Shown in pieces: positions 52,305-64,000 of a stretch of DNA of 64,000 bases. The notes below the pieces were generated by a model. It made no database searches. It had not been told where the DNA came from and worked only from the letters and a program-made list of their open reading frames with translations. Positions within the stretch are counted from its first letter, which is position 1; each line of letters opens with the position of its first letter. The translations under genes were made by a program, and so were the position numbers. The DNA is from Amphiduros pacificus. Its lineage: Eukaryota; Annelida; Polychaeta; Phyllodocida; Hesionidae. The stretch is from NCBI GenBank assembly GCA_949316495.1, contig OX439003.1, positions 52,321,379-52,385,378 on the forward strand. Direction: 5' to 3'.

Positions 52305-52719
52305 ATGACCATGCCTGGACCATCAGTCAGTGTACATAACATAGAAACAGAGATTGAACATTTTGTGGAGACTTTCAAGCAAAAATGTCCAGATTGGAAT
52401 GAACATTATAACCGTGTTGTGACCACAGATTTAGCATCGCCTCCTGATTATCTGATTTTCACAAGGAGTATCAGTTCATATTCCAAGAATAGTGCCACAA
52501 GTACCCTCCCAGGATCAACCAGTAGTAACAGTATTGACACCAGGTCAAGCCTGAGTCTGGTGAGTCAGTCAAGCTCCAGTGAATCTGTAAGTGACATTGC
52601 TAGCCCAGTGGACTATAATAAGTCAGATGCTGACAGACTGAGTAGAATTTTCATCTTTGATTCTCAGCTGTTTGAAGCTTCATCATGTTCTAGTCCGGAT
52701 GGCGATTCAACACAATCAG
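52305..52719 (+). CDS. Coding exon of an unrecognised gene, Ser-rich product (partial)
   Basis: Open from the ATG at 52305 to a GT donor at 52720 (CAATCAG|GTATGC), 138 codons plus 1 nt. The product begins MTMPGPSVSVHNIETEIEHF and has a helical start (VETFKQKCPDWNEHYNRVV), then a long Ser/Thr-rich stretch and SDADRLSRIFIFDSQLFEAS. I do not recognise the family. Codon use is orderly and the open frame ends at a good donor, so it is likely a real first coding exon. The transcript probably starts near 51240-51400, where YY1-type motifs and a donor (GAG|GTAGGT at 51399) lie. Its exit phase (1) would allow splicing to 57408 in frame with the next exon listed; that junction has a weak acceptor and is only an inference. 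Confidence 0.6.
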
Positions 52720-54526
52720 GTATGCATGTTCTAAAGATTACTTCTATTTGTTTTCAGTCATTATGTTTTTCTAAAATACTTGTGATTGAAATAATTCAAA
52801 TAATTAATTTTGGATGAATATACTTAATTGTAGATGAAATAATTTTAAGTAGAGAAAATATTTGGAGAAAATTGTTTAAAACATTATGAAATTTCCAATA
52901 AAACTATGATAAAACTCAATTCACTATCATCTGAAATTGAAATATATTTTGGAATGATAAGAACCTGAATATATATTTCGAAATTGAAAGCTCTCATTTT
53001 ATTTACAGCAACTTTCAAATTTATATTAATAAAGGTGTCGATAATGATAAGATTTGACAACAAAAAGTCTCAGGGTCCTGAAACTAAACATAAATAGATT
53101 ATGAAATGTCTGAGACGAAGCATGTAAAACTGATTAGATAGATACCCATAACCCTCAAGTGTTTTGCTAGCTATTGGCAAGGCCAGGATAAAAAAGACCA
53201 TTATCAGTTATATATAGAATCTGAGTGATGCTTACATACCATTTTTGTCTTGGAATAAAGCCATGCAAAGGGAGGCAAGAAAGATGATAACACAAATATA
53301 GAGCAACATAAAAGCATTAAAGAGATTTATTTCATATCATATTCAGCATAAGCATGAATTAAAATATGGCTGCTTAAATATGAGGAAAAATAAGGCAAAT
53401 TTGACACTTATAAATATATATAATGCAAAATAATATCTTACTTGTCATGTAATTTCTTACCTGTCATGCAAAAAGGTCATATTAGATATCATGCAAAATA
53501 GCCAATTTTGACACCACATGAAAACTGGAATTATTTTGTTTATCGTGATAAAAAGAAATCTGGCCTAAGTAATTCTCATATTTAAATTTTGTGGATATTC
53601 TTGCTTTTCAGAGGCCCATATCCCAAACATAACTGCATAATTCTTTTATTAGTAATTTGAATGTGAAGGACAGATCCATTCCACCAGTCAGGTTATACGC
53701 ACTTTCACCAGTATTGCATCAGCATTGTTATGCAAATTATATTGTGTTTCATTAAAAATTTAAAAAAAAACTTCAGCCCATTCCATTCCTTTGTGTAGAA
53801 TTGATTTGTATACAAGTGTAGATGATATCAATAATGATAAAAGTCTACAGAATATTAAAACAAAACAAAAACAAAAGTGTTTCAAATGTCATTGTTGAAC
53901 CAAACAGAATTGATCATTTTGATGGTAGTTGTGGGAGTAGGAGCTTTTATGATTATAATGCTTGGCATTGATATACCATAACTGGTATGATGACATTGAA
54001 GCACTGCTACCATGCTGTTTCCATTCTGATATCTCCACTTGTGGTAGCCATGATGAGTCCAGCTATCAACATTTGAGCTTGTCCTTTTTAGGTCTTTTTG
54101 TGCTTTTTATCTTTAATTGGTTGACTAAAACAATTTTTTAACCATATTTCAGACACTGACACATTTCTTTTATTTGTGTGCCCAAAGCAAGTAAGGTACT
54201 ATTAGGTCAAACACAGCAGTTGGGTGGCATTATTTAGTCATTAGTGTGTGTGTGGGGCAAAATGGTCATGCAATGGCACTGTGTGACTTTATTTGGTCAT
54301 GCAATGGCACTGTGTGACTTTATTTGGTCATGTTCATGCTTCACCAAATAGATGTTAAAATCCAGCTTCAGATATCCAGGAACAGCAGTGGTAGTGTTGG
54401 ACGTATCAGGCATGTATGGTCAGGAATATGTCATGCTTTTATTTTTATGTACATTATTATTACATAATGCTTAGATAGGGAATAAACATAAAGTTTGAAA
54501 TAGAATTAATCCTGGCCTAAGTACAG

Positions 54527-54612
<86 letters not shown>

Positions 54613-57442
54613 CCAATCAATAATAACCATGGGTAAATAATGGTTATATATCGGCAACAATAACTGATAAGAGAATTAGGTTTAAAATATATCAACTTAC
54701 CGGTATCTTTCATAGATCCTTGATATTTATATAAAAAAAACAATGACAAACTATGAGAATTTTTGTCATTTTACTTTTTAAAATGGCACATATAAATTGT
54801 TTGATAGCAAAACTGATTTTAACTTAGATTTAAAATAGATGACTGCCTTCCTTAACAAAGTGGGTGGTTATTGTTTATTGTTATGGCAAAGGAAATAATA
54901 TAAATACTTAACAAGCTGGTCTATGAGAGGAGATTATTATTTATTGGACACATATTTGTTCATGTTCTCACACAGTTGAAATTCTTTTTTTTATATTGTT
55001 GAATCTTTGTCTTATTCTCTCGCTATCAACTGTCTTTCATTCCTTCTATTTCATACATTTATTCATGAAAAGGATACTCTATCTTGTTTTATAGTTTTTT
55101 CCAAGATACTTGAGGAGTCATCTTAGTAGGCAAATGATCATCAACAATTTATAGTCACCCACTAAATAAAGTTGGAGGGAGACTCTTAAATAGGCCTCGT
55201 CTGCATTTATGACAGATAAGCAAGTTAATGTCATAAAACCATGCAGATTATGTGATAGGTTTGAAGGGACAATATGCACATGAATATCTCAAACAAGTCA
55301 GATTCTGATCTTTTCTTGACCTTTTTGACCTTCCAAATAAGGTCAAAATCAAATTTGCTTGTTTGTACAATAAAACAGTGCTACTTATTTCAATTCTTTT
55401 TTTTACATTATTTGAAGCAATACCTCTGATGATTTCAAGGCTAATCTTGATGTCATCAAACCAAGACTAATACATCAATAGAAATAAAGTTTTTTAGTGC
55501 GTACAGTATTCCCAGAATGTTATGTATCATTTGATAAATTTAAGATATGCTGTTAAAAGATGGAGAAAAATATTTCTCAAAATATTAGAGTGAGTGTTAG
55601 TTGTGGAGATATCCAGCAGAGGGAGTATGTGTGCTGCAGGAATAATGAGCTGACGGTGGCTGTGGCAGCAAGGTGGTCTCCCGCCTACGATACCAGCTTC
55701 CACAGCAAGTGGTGCCACCAAAATGTTATCTCAGCCCAAAGCCACCTCAGGTCTGCTAGTGTACTATGGCAGCCTGCGTATTGATCAATACTGATCTCTA
55801 GAGCTGACATGAACTGAGCTAACAGACACCACTCAGCCTGCCCGGTATCCAGACCTGAGATGTGACCACCACACTCCCCCAGTTGGTACGGGAGACAAGA
55901 TTGGCAACGTGAAGCAAGCTTCTTCATCAATGGTTAGTGTGTGTTGCTGGCATTGCTTTGCTGTGCGGTTCTGGCAGGCACTGGAGGAGACGTAATTTGG
56001 ATGGCAATCGCTCATTACTGCCAGCATCGCAATCAGAGCTTTATAAAATTATCATCACACATCCGCAAGTAACGAAGAAACCCTTTCTGCAAGGAGCAGG
56101 TTTGGCAAGGCTGTTATAACAGTGATGTGATGGTGAGAGAGTGATAGTATTCCATCTGTACACCTTACTGATTCTGCCTACCTGAACACCACCTCCATAT
56201 TTACCCATCTGCCTACCTAAACAAGGTGAGAATTCATCAGCATTATAACATATTGCAATGCTATCATTCACTAGCTTGTAAACAACGGTCAATATATGAA
56301 CCCAATGAGGATCATTTATTATTGATGGATTGACATTGGAGCTCAGCAAGTGCAGAATAGTGATCATAATATACACCCAGCCAGGCCAGAGTTGATCAAG
56401 GGCATCCTGACTGAGAGCACTTAATGCAGTAGTACACTATAAAAATAAAGGATGAAAATGAGACAAACTGCTGGGTGGATTATGTTTTGAGGAGAAACAA
56501 AAGCCCTGTGCTCTCTATGGAATATCCTGCATGTCAACAAGGACACACAGTAGGCTAGTGATCCAAGGCCACAACAAACGCTACCTTACGGACAACGTTA
56601 GCTGTGCCACTCCATCACAACATCAAAGTGGTGCCATAAGTGACGACAATATCTGGCCAAAGAAAATCATGGCTATGGCCAGCTGACACTGTAATCAACA
56701 AACGGATAAATCTCCCATGGATACATTGGCTTGTCTGGGATCCTATAGCTCAAGAGATTAATGGAACCTCGCCCTGCCCTTAGTAATCATCCATCAACTG
56801 CTTTCTTGTGAGCACAAGGTTTGCCTTACTGTTATGGCTCATGTAATCTTGTCACTGTAATATGAGCACTGTGGAGGATGTAAGCAAGGAGACTACATGC
56901 TTCTATTGATTTCCTGTATTTACTCCTGATCCCAGTGACATTATCATATATAAATACATACAGATTGCTTGTAATTGATACATTAGTGAAGCTTTGTGCC
57001 TGTATGGAAGGCTACCATCAACTGGTCTTTTTTGGGAAATGCATATAAATATATGAGCTGTATTTGTGTGGAATTGATGGCAGACATTGTTGGAACCCAG
57101 TGTGTCAGGTGTCACTTCCTGGGTGGTAGCTGCCTGATACAGAGGAATAATATGACATCTCTGCAAGCTGCGCTACATCTGTAATACTGGGACAGCTATA
57201 AATAGCCTCCTGCGGTGCTTACAGTGACAACGTTTATGCTCAGATTATCTATTATTTATGTAGCAGAGGATATATGTCCTATCACACCAAGGCTTTCTGT
57301 GTAAAATTTGGAAATTAGTTAATCAGATCGGCAAATATAACAATATTAGTTGATGTGATTGTTTCTTGATGGAGATCCAGATATAAGTGGTTGCCAATAA
57401 TTTTAAGATGGGAAAGCTCTTTCACATTTGAAAGTGCTAAAA
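52720..57442. other. Probable intron or spacer of the plus-strand unknown gene(s)
   Basis: Apart from the (AT)n block and a 30-base direct duplication at 54282-54330 (TTATTTGGTCATGCAATGGC…), nothing is recognised. The section 55.6-56.7 kb is richer in GC and might hold unseen short exons. Confidence 0.45.
54528..54606. repeat. (AT)n microsatellite
   Basis: About 78 bases of pure AT dinucleotide in AT-rich noncoding DNA. Confidence 0.95.
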
Positions 57443-58658
57443 ATGGGACAGGTTCAAAGTGATTTAGAAGAAATCACAACAAAACTGCGCCCTGGATTTT
57501 TATCTCGCCCAGTGAGTGAGGATGAAGACGAGGATGAGGACATTATCTGGTACACCCCGAAGCAGCAGAGAAGCCCGCTTCCACCCCCGCGTTGGGGTAC
57601 AGGGGGGCTGTGGCGGAGACTGAGCGAGGAGGTCCTCGGACAGAGCTGCTCCAAGGAATCCTGGGATCACAATGCTCACACTCATTCCCACCTGAACGGG
57701 GGCAACAGACTGTGGAGAAGTCAGACTGAGGACGGCTTCAGTGAACGCTGGACAACTCTGGGACTCCTAAGACAAAAGAGTGAAGAGGTACTCGGGGGTA
57801 ACTGGCCTCCAAATAGATTAATTAGGAGGCTCAGTGAGGATATCATAAATAATAAATATAATTCGGAATGGGATGAAATCTGGAAGAAAGAGAAAAGCTT
57901 AGTTCCAGAGGAGGGCTATTACCCTGGTTATACCAAGAGAACCCTTTCACGGAGACAGAGTGAAGCAGATTTAAGAAGAGGTGGCCACGGAGCCGAAGCC
58001 TCATGGAGAGAAACTTGTGAAGAATTCACATCCAAAAGCACCCGAGACAAGATGAAACGACGTCAGAGTGAAGCAGACCTCAGGAAGAAGTGGGCGAGCA
58101 CAGACTCTTGGAAACAGTATGAAGAGTTTCCATCCAAATCAAGCCGCAGTAGGAAAAGTCATACAGATGAGCAAATTGAAATGTCGAATTATTGTAAGGG
58201 CAATGTGTCCCATAGACAAAGCCAGGAGGGACTCAATAAGAAATGGACAATGGGGAGTCGGCGGCAAAGTGAAGAAAAGCTTCACAAGAAAGAAAGTGTG
58301 AGAAGAGCATGGGGTCCAGAGGATGATGAAGTTTTTGGACGGGACCGGAAATGGATGAGGACGCGTAAAAGAATGGGCCGAAGCCAGACAGAAGAGGCGC
58401 TGGGCGAGCGGTACATGGATTATGGTCTGCGGAGACGGCAGAGTGAGGAAGTTCTGGCTCCGAGGTGGGGAGACGAGGACGTGGTGTGGTGGAGCTGTGA
58501 GGACCAGGAGGAAGTGTTCATCGGGGACCTAGACAACGCCCCACGCTCACAGGGCCTCGAGGACATCGAGGACGACAAGCTCGCAGAATGGATGTGGATA
58601 CGCGAGGATTTATGGCGGAGAACTGGAACACGGTGGACATGGTGTCTGAGGAATGGAG
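57443..58658 (+). CDS. Large coding exon with about ten R-R-x-S-E-E-x-L motifs; family not recognised
   Basis: A 405-codon open exon from the ATG at 57443 to a strong donor at 58659 (TGGAG|GTGAGT). It encodes MGQVQSDLEE..., whose start fits the N-myristoylation pattern (Gly2, Ser6). Motif copies, numbered from this Met: RRLSEEVL 58, RSQTED 92, RQKSEEVL 110, RRLSEDII 128, RRQSEADL 170 and 206, HRQSQEGL 257, RRQSEEKL 273, RSQTEEAL 313, RRQSEEVL 331. Most are followed by a Trp within 4-15 residues. RRxS is the classic site for basophilic kinases such as PKA. An acidic run (SEDEDEDEDEDII) lies near residue 25; the end is Trp-rich. Tandem DNA identity is low, so these are old protein repeats, not a minisatellite. 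Frame is open upstream to an in-frame TAA at 57404, just before a possible acceptor at 57407. If that acceptor is used, Met1 is internal. GC content is clearly above the flanks. No homologue comes to mind. Confidence 0.8.
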
Positions 58659-60984
58659 GTGAGTCTGCCACTTCTATTTGCTAGTGTCCTGCCGTATATT
58701 CATTGAGGTTTTCTCTGTCGCATCAATCTTTCCATCTTCTCCACACACTATCATGTATTCTGATCCTCTCAGTTCCTGTTTATTCGATTTCAGTTTCAAA
58801 ATCTATTGGAATTTCTGATGGTTTTCAGGAGCATTGATGTCTACTTGAGATAAATATGACTGCTTCTGCCAGGTCTGCTTCAAAGTTTGTTCCAAGTTGC
58901 ACAATGTTAGAATAAAACTGATTTTTGATGGAAAGAATGGAAATAAACACATCATACTGATTAAAACTTTGGGAAACACACCTTTGCTATAATGTGTTAT
59001 TTATCTTCAGTAATCAACACATTATAGCCAATTGTTAAGCCTTTATCATTTTTTGTGTAAACCTTTCTAGAAATAATGATTTAGGAACTGTTGCTTATTT
59101 TCTGGTTTGAATCATTTTTACTTCCTTATTCAACTGGTTTTTTCCCAATGTTATCTTTGAGGAAATGAGAGAGGTTTGTTGACAAAGGTAAACAAAAGAG
59201 AGAGAGCTCTTAATTCTGATGGAATGATAAGTTCTATGATCACCGAAATCACACAATGCTTAATGATATAACATTGCGTAAAGTGGAGCATCTCTGGCTG
59301 GGAGGTGAAGGTATCTTAGATACAAACAAAGCTGTGGGCGGCAGTCTGCAGTCAAACATGCAAGATCAGAAAGAAGAATTCTTCAAGACATGCGTAAATC
59401 CCAATGGATTTTACAAGAATAAAAGCTGCATATACACAGAGAGATGAGTGAGGCCCTGCAGAATATTGGCTTGGCAGGTACAATCTTTGTCTGCGCAGAA
59501 GTAACATGATGTATCCTACTAGAGCAACTTGTTTGTGGAGATAATCTGATTTTGATGAAGCAGCGTTGATAGACGGTTCTGCAGACGTGGGCTTTATGGC
59601 CTAATCATGAAGTATGACTTTTCTGCCTGTGTGTTGTAGCAATAATGATTATTGATTTTCTTCCCAGAAAGTTAGTATAACTAAGATCATATATTGTAGG
59701 CAGATAAGATTTATGAAAAAGCCAATAGCTTTTCCACCAAGTGCCGTAATAAGTGCGTGATAATTTTATTTTTTTACAGATAAAGGCCAAATATGAACAA
59801 AACAGATTAATATTTCATAAAGATTACAGCTTATGGTAGCAAAGTACATAGAATGACAAATACTTTCAGCTTTCATAAGGTTACCACTATTATCAAACTA
59901 AATGATGGATGATGAATTTTAGATGTTGGCATTGAATCCAAATAAAATACATAAATCCATGTAATTATTTGTTGTGTTACATTCAAAGCAAAATATAACC
60001 TCACCTCTTGAAATAAAAACTATGCCATTTTTTATCCACCATGCTAAATATTTTAATATATTGCCAAAGATTTCTTCGCCCTCCAAATTCCTCATATTTA
60101 ATGTGAAATTTGGGAAATTTAACAGATATCAAATAAACCATCTGTAGATTAATTCCCAACTTGTATGTATAATACAGCCCTTGTTGTCTAGAGTCTGGTA
60201 GTCATACAATGCAGTCGAGGACTTGTGGGAATATAATTTGCACCTCCACAAGCGGTATCCATAGTAATCAGATATCCACAGCAGCATTCTTATGTTGGCT
60301 ATTTATGAAATGGTTAGATTTTCATGACTTTATAGCGGCTATAAATGTTGTGCAACCTAACCCATTGACAGCCATAAAAGGCTTGCCAGTTTTGATGAGG
60401 AGATTGATTGTTTTTGGACATTCACCAGTTTGATTGAAAGATAATGCATTGATGTGTCAGAATGATGGCCGATGAATGAGAAAAACGCCTGACACATTTA
60501 GTGTGGTGGGAGAATATGCTGGGAGATGACAGCGGCTTATTTCAGGAAAGCATGGCTTTTTCATATCAGACGGAAAAAAACAAGCAGCTTCTGATAGATG
60601 CTCAGGAATAAAATTTAATGATAAGTCCTTTATGATCAGCTGAATGCGTTAAGCAGAGAGATAATTGTTTTTCCAAGTTTTATCATTTTAATGTTGCAAA
60701 CAAGTTCTTTATTAAATTATGACTGAAAAACCATGTCGAAGTTTGATGTTGGCGGGCCTTCAGTAGACGAGATAAGATAGTGGCTTAACCCCCAAGTGGG
60801 ATTCTACTCAACATTAAAAGGTCTCATCTGGTCTGTGAAATTGCCACAAGCAAATGCACCAACTAGGAAACGTGTACAGTGAGTAATTGCTAAGTGAGAC
60901 AGTGTGGAAAATATTCTGTGCTGCATTTTTAGAAACTCACTTGTTTGTTGCCTGGTCTTTGGTAGGCTTACAATGAAGGCTGTA
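58659..60984. other. Probable intron downstream of the RRxSEE exon
   Basis: Starts with the donor of the 57443 exon. No second exon was found with confidence; phase-compatible open segments are short. Confidence 0.5.
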
Positions 60985-62720
60985 ATGTAGCTATGGATAG
61001 GTTTAGAATAAAGTATGTTACCTGGTTTGGATAGGTTTAGAATAGAGGCTGTTACCTGGTTTGGATAGGTTTAGAATAAAGTATGTTACCTGGTTTAGGT
61101 AGGTTTAGAATGGAGTCTGTTACCTGGTATGGGTAGGTTAAGAATGGAGGCTGTCTGCTGGTCTTGAGTCAGTTTAAAATGGAGGCTGTCTGCTGGTCCT
61201 GGGTTGGCTTAGAATGGAGGCTGTCTGCTGGTCTTGAGTCAGCTTAGAATGGAGGCTGTCTGCTGGTCTTGAGTCAGTTTAGAATGGAGGCTGTCTGCTG
61301 GTCTTGAGTCAGTTTAGAATGGAGGCTGTCTGCTGGTCTTGAGTCAGTTTAGAATGGAGGCTGTTTGCTGGTCTTGAGTCAGTTTAGAATGGAGGCTGTC
61401 TGCTAGTCTTGAGTCAGTTTAGAATGGAGGCTGTCTGCTAGTCTTGAGTCAGTTTAGAATGGAGGCTGTCTGCTAGTCTTGAGTCAGTTTAGAATGGAGG
61501 CTGTCTGCTGGTCTTGAGTCAGTTTAGAATGGAGGCTGTCTGCTGGTCTTGAGTCAGTTTAGAATGGAGGCTGTTTGCTGGTCTTGAGTCAGTTTAGAAT
61601 GGAGGCTGTCTGCTAGTCTTGAGTCAGTTTAGAATGGAGGCTGTCTGCTAGTCTTGAGTCAGTTTAGAATGGAGGCTGTCTGCTAGTCTTGAGTCAGTTT
61701 AGAATGGAGGCTGTCTGCTAGTCTTGAGTCAGTTTAGAATGGAGGCTGTCTGCTAGTCTTGAGTCAGTTTAGAATGGAGGCTGTCTGCTGGTCTTGAGTC
61801 AGTTTAGAATGGAGGCTGTCTGCTAGTCTTGAGTCAGTTTAGAATGGAGGCTGTCTGCTGGTCTTGAGTCAGTTTAGAATGGAGGCTGTCTGCTGGTCTT
61901 GGGTTGGCTTAGAATGGAGGCTGTTAGCTAGTCTTGGGTAGGTTTACAATGGAGGATTTTTGCTGGTCTTGTGTAGGTTTACAATGGAGGATTTTTGCTG
62001 GTCTTGTGTAGGTTTACAATGGAAGAAATTTGCTGGTCTTGGGTAGGTTTACAATGGAAGAATTTTGCTGGTCTTGAGTAGGTTTACAATGGAAGAATTT
62101 TGCTGGTCTGGGGTAGATTTACAATGGACGATTTTTGCTGGTCTTGTGTAGGTTTACAATGGTAGCTTTTTGTTTTTCTTGGGTTGGGTTATAATGGAGG
62201 CTTTCTGCTGGTCTTGGGTTGGGTTGTAATGGAGGCTTTCTGCTGGTCTTGGGTAGGGTTATAATGGAGGCTGTCTGCTGGTCTTGGGTTGGGTTATAAT
62301 GGAGGCTGTCTGCTGGTCTTGGGTTGGGTTATAATGGAGGCTGTCTGCTGGTCTTTGGTTGGGTTATAATGGAGGCTTTCTGCTGGTCTTGGATTGGGTT
62401 ATAATGGAGGCATTCTGCTGGTCTTGGGTTGGGTTATAATGGAGGCTTTCTGCTGGTCTTGGGTTGGGTTATAATGGAGGCTTTCTGCTGGTCTTGGGTT
62501 GGGTTATAATGGAGGCTTTCTGCTGGTCTTGGGTTGGGTTATAATGGAGGCTTTCTGCTGGTCTTGGGTAGGTTTAGAATGGAGGCTTTCTGCTGGTCTT
62601 TGGTTGGGTTATAATGGAGGCTTTCTGCTGGTCTTGGGTTGGGTTATGATGGAGGCTGTCTGCTGGTCTTGGGTAGGTTTAGAATGGAGGCTTTCTGCTG
62701 GTCTTGGGTTGGCTTATGGG
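60985..62720. repeat. Minisatellite, ~35-bp unit, ~49 copies, at least three subfamilies
   Basis: Core GAATGGAGGCTGTCTGCTGG + TCTTGAGTCAGTTTA fills the centre; the left edge uses GGATAGGTTTAGAATA-type units. From 61920 come GGATTTTTGCTGGTCTTGTG + TAGGTTTACAAT units, then GGAGGCTTTCTGCTGGTCTT + GGGTTGGGTTATAAT. Each block is homogeneous with diffuse borders. Confidence 0.95.
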
Positions 62721-62990
62721 GGTGGGGGCACTAATACAAGTGTGATCGATCACTGGACCTCGCTGTACAGGATTACCCCACGCACATGATGTACTGAGCA
62801 ATAAATTTTGTGTGTGACTTGTGTCAAAGAGAAAATGCTCTCAGACTGATGAATTCTACCTGTATGCTGTTTACCTAAATTCCTAAACATAACTGGTCCT
62901 CTCATAGAAGGAAATTAGATAATAAATGGTGGATGGAAGTTTATAATGTATTCTTCCATGTTTGAAATTATCATTTTTACATTTTCTCAG

Positions 62991-63174
62991 GAACAGGTCT
63001 ATTTGAGTGTCACAGGAAATGGGGAGTTTGTTTGTCGCAGGAAATGGGAAAGTTTGGTTTGGGAAATGGCAAGACAGGGAGAAGGCAACACATTTCAAGT
63101 GATCGTGAAAGGATATGATGGCAGGAGGTTATTTGGACACTTTGCGGAGTGTGATAATATTATCCAAAATCAAG
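62991..63174 (+). CDS. Candidate coding exon, product unrecognised
   Basis: A good pyrimidine-rich acceptor (ATTTTCTCAG) at 62990 is followed by a 61-codon open frame reading EQVYLSVTGNGEFVCRRKWE and on to VIVKGYDGRRLFGHFAECDN, with a possible donor CAAG|GTTTGA at 63175. Composition looks protein-like (Gly, aromatic and charged residues alternating as in beta-rich domains). Its phase-0 entry does not fit the phase-1 exit at 58658, so at least one unseen exon would lie between, or it belongs to another gene. The donor is weak and I know no matching family. Confidence 0.4.
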
Positions 63175-64000
63175 GTTTGAAAACATGCATATCTATTGCA
63201 TGTAAATGAAGTATGCCAAGTGAACATTATACAAGGAGAGTGATGCTTTCAGTAAATCAGCATTATATATTTTCTCATAACCCAGTCAGTTCAGTTATAT
63301 AATTTGAAAAATGTGACAATTGTAACTTTCCCTTCATAGCAAATTTTTGAAAGTGCAATATTATGATATTGTTTGACCACTCAGTGACCACTCTGTGACC
63401 TCTGTGACCATAGAAGGTCATCTGACTGAGCATCATACCAGCTTGTTGTTGTCCCACACTGCTGTATAGACCTTCATACAGTAGTAATAGATGCCCTGGT
63501 ATAATTTCCTTGGCAATATCCTCATGATAGAGCAAGGAACCTTGTATTGATCTGCGCCAGTCTACCTACTTCACCCATATTCCCAGTGACACACTTGGGT
63601 GTAGTCATCCCACAGGTTAACTGGAAATATAAATCAACCCTCAAATTATCAAATTATTACAAGATGACTTTAACAATATTGAAGTAAATGTGGATTAGGG
63701 TTTACAAGGGAGGTGGAATGCAATCTTATTGATTTTCTGTAGGGGGATATTTATAGTGACAGATATTTACAATTGATATTGAAATCTGTTGGAAATGGAC
63801 CTGTGCTTAGGAAGGCTTGGTGGAGATGTGATTGAATTGGACTGGGAAGTCCTGACACATAGCCTGGTAACGATAAGAGAGGCTGGATGTTTCAGACTGG
63901 TGAGACTATGTGAGAGCCTGATACCATGTGTGTGTGCTGAGAATACAAACAAATAGAAGCAGAGTGAATTGCTGTGTTCAAATTGAAAGAATCTTGCCTC

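Noticed and set aside
62499-62789. Trp/Gly-rich frame (LGWVIMEAFCWSWVG repeats)
   Set aside because: Translation of the 35-bp minisatellite.

Overview
The window is nuclear DNA from an animal: AT-rich, with intron-split genes, GT-AG splice sites, many minisatellites and several short inverted-repeat transposon relics. Three genes are clear homologues of ciliary or cilium-linked animal genes (IFT80, DYNLT2B and CXorf58), and one is a TRIM protein with a C-terminal propeller-like region. The gene set and compact exons suggest an invertebrate bilaterian, perhaps a mollusc or another lophotrochozoan, but the sequence alone does not settle the taxon.

Layout. 1-15 kb: no recognisable gene; unique AT-rich DNA broken by minisatellites, including a 1.6 kb two-subfamily array at 9.8-11.4 kb. 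15.1-16.9 kb (minus): an intronless TRIM gene whose RING/B-box/coiled-coil part and C-terminal part lie in two overlapping frames. 19.3-38.1 kb (minus): sixteen exons of IFT80, from the start codon to about residue 705. The last 70 or so residues were not found. Its introns hold five minisatellite arrays, a 2.5 kb inverted-repeat composite and a triplicated splice acceptor with the start of exon 10. 38.1-41.4 kb: head-to-head intergenic region with a TTAA-flanked piggyBac-like MITE, a GC-rich inverted-repeat element and a YY1-type motif. 41.5-44.8 kb (plus): complete nine-exon CXorf58-like gene. 47.4-51.1 kb (minus): complete five-exon DYNLT2B (TCTEX1D2) gene, tail to tail with the previous one. 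51.15-52.3 kb: a probable bidirectional promoter with two YY1-type motifs. 52.3-64 kb (plus): one or two unrecognised genes. The most distinctive part is a 1.2 kb exon encoding about ten copies of an R-R-x-S-E-E-x-L motif. A 1.7 kb minisatellite lies at 61-62.7 kb.

How the genes relate. IFT80 (IFT-B complex) and DYNLT2B (dynein-2 light chain) act in anterograde and retrograde intraflagellar transport. The CXorf58-like gene lies between them, head to head with IFT80, which makes a ciliary role plausible (inference). No virus-derived element, CRISPR array, or rRNA or tRNA gene was recognised. Exon boundaries were placed by hand from reading frame, splice dinucleotides and remembered human orthologue sequences; no alignment program was run.
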